This document shows, piece after piece, positions 43,780-45,936 of a stretch of 45,936 bases of DNA. Below the pieces are notes generated by a model that was not told the DNA's origin, made no database searches, and worked only from the letters and a program-made list of their open reading frames with translations. Numbering within the stretch: the first letter of the stretch is position 1; each line of letters begins with the position of its first letter. Made by a program: the position numbers and the translations under genes. This stretch comes from Nitrospiraceae bacterium (GTDB lineage: Bacteria; Nitrospirota; Thermodesulfovibrionia; UBA6902): the NCBI GenBank assembly GCA_003599275.1, contig QZJG01000062.1, forward strand, positions 1 through 45,936, in the 5' to 3' direction.

Positions 43780-44042
43780 AAAAAGCAGATATCGAAACAG
43801 CCCCGTGCTCCGAATGCGGCGGCAGGCTTGAAAAGAAGTATATCTCTCAGGAATTCGAGAGAGAAGGATTTAAGGTGAAATTGTCAGGGATTGCAGCCCT
43901 GGTATGTTCGAAATGCAGGGAAATATATTTTCAACCGGGAGGGGCTGACAAGGTAGCTGAGGCGGCAAACTCTCTCTTCAGACTTGCACAGGCAGAAAAG
44001 CAGCATAAACACGGCCTGACTGCTCAAATATGCAGGGCGTAA
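43776..44042 (+). CDS. YgiT-type zinc-finger antitoxin (MqsA-like N-terminus)
   Basis: It is 88 aa. Two CxxC pairs (CSECGG at about 11-16 and CSKCRE at about 49-54) form the zinc site, separated by KKYISQEFEREGFKVKLSGIAALV, as in YgiT-type domains. The C-terminal helix is LFRLAQAEKQHKH; no XRE HTH is present, so DNA binding is less certain than in MqsA. It is partner of the overlapping DUF4258 gene. Confidence 0.82.
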   Translation: MKKADIETAPCSECGGRLEKKYISQEFEREGFKVKLSGIAALVCSKCREIYFQPGGADKVAEAANSLFRLAQAEKQHKHGLTAQICRA

Positions 44043-44128
44043 TGTTTACTCGTTATGTGGCAAAGATTCTTCTCTGGAGCAGAAGGAAGCAGTGGAAGGA
44101 TAAGATATTAGAACCGGCGTCAGGTTAG
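44042..44128 (+). CDS. 28-aa ORF containing the conserved peptide of the 57-bp repeat
   Basis: The ATG overlaps the preceding stop (TAATG). It reads MFTRYVAKILLWSRRKQWK and continues DKILEPASG. The same peptide (VAKILLWSRRKQWK) recurs at 45624 with mostly synonymous or conservative base changes. It is basic and amphipathic. I do not recognise a family; it may be a real small protein or a fragment of a larger gene. Confidence 0.4.
   Translation: MFTRYVAKILLWSRRKQWKDKILEPASG
44057..44113. repeat. 57-bp direct repeat, copy 1
   Basis: It runs from GTGGCAAAGATTC to ATATTAGAA and matches 45624-45680 with three mismatches. It lies just upstream of the ST7-like gene. Confidence 0.9.
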
Positions 44129-44135
44129 GAAGGAT

Positions 44136-45014
44136 ATGCCTAAAAAGATAAAAAAAACAAAATCAAAGAAGAAAGAGACTGCTGACATTATTCCCTTGCC
44201 ACGGCGTGAGATTATGGAGGGCGAGATGGCACGTATCTTTGGAGGCGGCAAAGTCCGTGCAGTTGATGAGGCACAAGACATAATGTATGACGCATGGGAG
44301 GCTGCAACAAGCGAACGCGCCATTGCTCTTGCCAGAAAAGCCCTTGAGATATCGCCGGATTGTGCTGATGCATATGTGCTTCTTGCACAGCAGGCGGCAA
44401 CATCACTCGCTGAGGAGATAGACCTCTACAGACAAGGAGTAGAGGCCGGCGCGCGGGCTATCGGCAAGGAGGCATTTACAGAGGACGCAGGACATTTTTG
44501 GGGGCTCCTCAATACACGCCCTTATATGCGCGCCCGTGCCGGTCTGGCAGAGTGCCTGTGGGAGGCCGGAGAGCGCGAAGAGGCTGTTGAGCACTATCAG
44601 GAAATGCTCCGCCTGAACCCAAGTGATAATCAAGGTATCCGTTACTTTCTTATGCCCCGACTGATAGAACTCGGTCTTGATGAGAAAGCCACGGGACTTT
44701 TTGCTCAATACAGTGATGACGGCTCGGCTTTCTGGATGTACTCGATTGCGCTCCTGGATTTCCGAAAGCATGGGGATTCACCGGCAGCGGCCAAGTCATT
44801 AAAAGCGGCCCTGAAGGCAAACAGGCATGTGCCCAATTATCTTCTTGGTCGTCGGAAAATGCCGCGCAGTCTTCCGCCTCATTACAGTTTTGGAAGTGAG
44901 GATGAGGCGGTCATTTACACGGATGACAACGAGGCGGCATGGAAGGCGACGCCGGGAGCGGTAGAATGGCTGTGCATGAGGGGAGATTTTAAAGGCGACG
45001 TGAATAACTTATAA
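44136..45014 (+). CDS. ST7-like tetratricopeptide-repeat protein
   Basis: It is 292 aa with AGGAAGG before the ATG. A lysine-rich start (MPKKIKKTKSKKK) precedes helical TPR-type repeats: AIALARKALEISPDCADAYVLLAQ, ECLWEAGEREEAVEHYQEMLRLNPSDN and FLMPRLIELGLDEKATGLF. The C-terminal phrase LLGRRKMPRSLPPHYSFGSEDEA and AWKATPGAVEWL is shared by bacterial ST7-like proteins. It is a cytosolic protein-protein interaction scaffold of unknown role, often in accessory regions. Confidence 0.7.
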   Translation: MPKKIKKTKSKKKETADIIPLPRREIMEGEMARIFGGGKVRAVDEAQDIMYDAWEAATSERAIALARKALEISPDCADAYVLLAQQAATSLAEEIDLYRQGVEAGARAIGKEAFTEDAGHFWGLLNTRPYMRARAGLAECLWEAGEREEAVEHYQEMLRLNPSDNQGIRYFLMPRLIELGLDEKATGLFAQYSDDGSAFWMYSIALLDFRKHGDSPAAAKSLKAALKANRHVPNYLLGRRKMPRSLPPHYSFGSEDEAVIYTDDNEAAWKATPGAVEWLCMRGDFKGDVNNL

Positions 45015-45070
45015 TTCTTGCTTTACATTGTTGTCCGCACTTGGGTTAAATAGATGATATAGGGAATCTT

Positions 45071-45388
45071 ATGGGGGAGAAGGAATTTACAAAAACACTA
45101 ATACCGGGTGGTAATGATAGGTTAAGGATAAAAATTAATGTCGAGAAGGGCAAGGTTAAAGATATTGTTGTTCAATATGAATCGAAAATTAAGGATAAAT
45201 GGTATTCGGTTGTAAGATATGACTGTTCGCATGGATTTTTCCATCGCGATATTTTAAATCCAAAAGGAGAAAAGATTAAACAGCCGATCCCGATACAGAA
45301 TTTGAAAGACGCCTTGACATATGAGGAGCAGGACATAAAAGACAGATGGGAATGGTATAAGGATAAATTTGAAAAGGGGATGAAGTAA
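45071..45388 (+). CDS. Small conserved hypothetical protein (DUF7718-like), first of an overlapping pair
   Basis: It is 105 aa, lysine-rich. It begins MGEKEFTKTLIPGGNDRLRIKINVEKGKVKDIVVQYES, a beta-rich start, followed by WYSVVRYDCSHGFFHRD, with the conserved-looking Cys-Ser-His, and a helical LTYEEQDIKDRWEWYKDKF. Its stop shares one base with the next ATG (TAATG), implying translational coupling. This arrangement resembles small toxin-antitoxin pairs, but the function is unknown. The family name is tentative. Confidence 0.6.
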   Translation: MGEKEFTKTLIPGGNDRLRIKINVEKGKVKDIVVQYESKIKDKWYSVVRYDCSHGFFHRDILNPKGEKIKQPIPIQNLKDALTYEEQDIKDRWEWYKDKFEKGMK

Positions 45389-45603
45389 TGACCAGAAAAG
45401 AGTATGCAGAAAGAAATATAGGCATGACGTTTGACTTTATCAGACAGGCAATTGATAATCCGAAAATTTTAGATACAATCCCTGACCATGCAGAACTTGA
45501 CTTCATAGATAAGGATATGCCCTTTAAAGAAAAAGAAGCAATGAAAGGGAAAAAAGTCGCACGGTATAAAGTTGGGCATGTATTTGCGCCTGTCAGAGGA
45601 TAA
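45388..45603 (+). CDS. Small hypothetical protein (DUF5647-like), second of the pair
   Basis: It is 71 aa starting MTRKEYAERNIGMTFDFIRQAIDNPKILDTIPDHAELDFID and ending KVGHVFAPVRG. It is acidic in the middle, without HTH or metal motif. GGGGATGAA before the start and one-base overlap support coupled expression with the 105-aa gene. It is the probable antidote if the pair is a toxin-antitoxin module; this is inference from layout only. Confidence 0.6.
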   Translation: MTRKEYAERNIGMTFDFIRQAIDNPKILDTIPDHAELDFIDKDMPFKEKEAMKGKKVARYKVGHVFAPVRG

Positions 45604-45623
45604 CGCGTTATTTGCTGTCGGAC

Positions 45624-45680
45624 GTGGCGAAGATTCTTCTCTGGAGCAGAAGGAAGCAGTGGAAGGTTAAGATTTTAGAA
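45624..45680. repeat. 57-bp direct repeat, copy 2
   Basis: It is a copy of 44057-44113 with three mismatches. Its frame reads TRYLLSDVAKILLWSRRKQ and continues to a stop near 45736, without an obvious start codon. Confidence 0.9.
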
Positions 45681-45730
45681 GAGAATGCCGCGAAGTCTTC
45701 CACTGTATTATCAAAAGGGAGGCATGGAAC
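45681..45730 (+). pseudogene. Fragment resembling the ST7-like C-terminal phrase
   Basis: AATGCCGCGAAGTCTTCC reads MPRSLPLYYQKGG, near the MPRSLPPHYSFGS of the intact protein at 44136-45014. Only about ten residues match, so it is a scar rather than a gene. The ribosome site GGGAGG of the last gene lies within it. Confidence 0.45.
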
Positions 45731-45936
45731 ATGAAGGCAGCAGCCAGTGATAAAACATTACTCGCCGATGCAGTCGCTGAATTAATAGAGGCGCTTCATC
45801 AAAAATATCCCGGCATAAAGACAAAGCCGACCCCCCATGTTGAAGATGAGGACTTTACGATAGAAGTTGAAGTCCCACCCCAGCTTTCGCTTGAGGCAGT
45901 CGAATCTGAATGTCATAAAGAATGTATCAGGCTTGA
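45731..45936 (+). CDS. Hypothetical protein, 3' end outside the window
   Basis: It has 68 codons to the right edge, with GGGAGG eight bases before the ATG. It starts MKAAASDKTLLADAVAELIE and later has FTIEVEVPPQLSLEAV. It is acidic, with a helix then likely beta strands. I do not recognise the family. Good ribosome site and codon use support coding. Confidence 0.6.
   Translation, partial: MKAAASDKTLLADAVAELIEALHQKYPGIKTKPTPHVEDEDFTIEVEVPPQLSLEAVESECHKECIRL

Noticed and set aside
44057..45680. Integron attC sites between small genes
   Set aside because: The 57-bp repeats lack the GTTRRRY core and paired R/L boxes, and they read as coding sequence.

Overview
The window (about 50% GC overall, AT-richer in two accessory stretches) looks like a chromosomal piece of an uncultured Gram-negative bacterium. 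The multihaem cytochrome, PilZ protein, FtsH-FolP pair, RND/MacAB efflux genes, dispersed intergenic palindromes and a probable selenoprotein fit Nitrospirota (Thermodesulfovibrionia-like) or a deltaproteobacterium-like anaerobe. I cannot fix the taxon from the sequence alone. No rRNA, tRNA, CRISPR array or intact transposase was seen.

Layout. 1-5.7 kb: a secreted seven-repeat (47 aa each) beta-propeller-like protein running off the left edge, a LOG-family protein, a PilZ-like protein, an NlpC/P60 hydrolase and a DUF885 zinc-protease-like protein. 5.9-8.5 kb: a scarred region. It holds an internally deleted, frameshifted hydroxylamine-oxidoreductase-like cytochrome, remnants of a type I restriction locus (hsdR, hsdM, hsdS and a second hsdR start), an intact RhuM-Fic gene, a 78-bp direct repeat, and a 102-bp duplicated piece of the DUF885 gene joined at a shared GGGATTA. 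8.5-13.9 kb: proS, apbE and a short-form uvrA. 13.9-17.3 kb: an extended SDR, a serine-palmitoyltransferase-like enzyme and a GNAT-like acyltransferase, together a candidate bacterial ceramide pathway. 17.4-20.1 kb: ftsH and folP. 20.1-26.7 kb: a pseudopilin, a small membrane protein, a nucleotidyltransferase-like protein, a TPM-domain/LemA pair, a thioredoxin-like gene interrupted by an in-frame TGA that reads as selenocysteine in a UxxC motif, corA and rlmI.

26.7-42.0 kb is one long efflux island, all on the plus strand. A TetR regulator, whose promoter carries two tandem perfect palindromes, is followed by outer-membrane factor, adaptor and RND pump. A second adaptor, RND pump and outer-membrane factor follow, then a MacA-like adaptor, MacB-type ATPase and permease. 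Repeats have invaded this island: a heptamer array crosses one stop codon, and palindromic repeats are translated inside or at the end of two other genes.

42-45.9 kb: a methyltransferase, then an accretion of small toxin-antitoxin-like genes. These are a decayed MNT/HEPN pair, a DUF4258/YgiT-type pair, a TPR (ST7-like) protein, another overlapping small pair, and two copies of a 57-bp repeat that encodes a conserved short peptide.

The strongest hidden item is the selenoprotein at 23968-24327, where TGA is followed at the proper distance by a SECIS-like hairpin. Next are the candidate sphingolipid cluster, the collapsed octahaem cytochrome and the repeat-mediated scars at 5.5-8.5 kb. The scars could also reflect assembly error and should be checked against reads.
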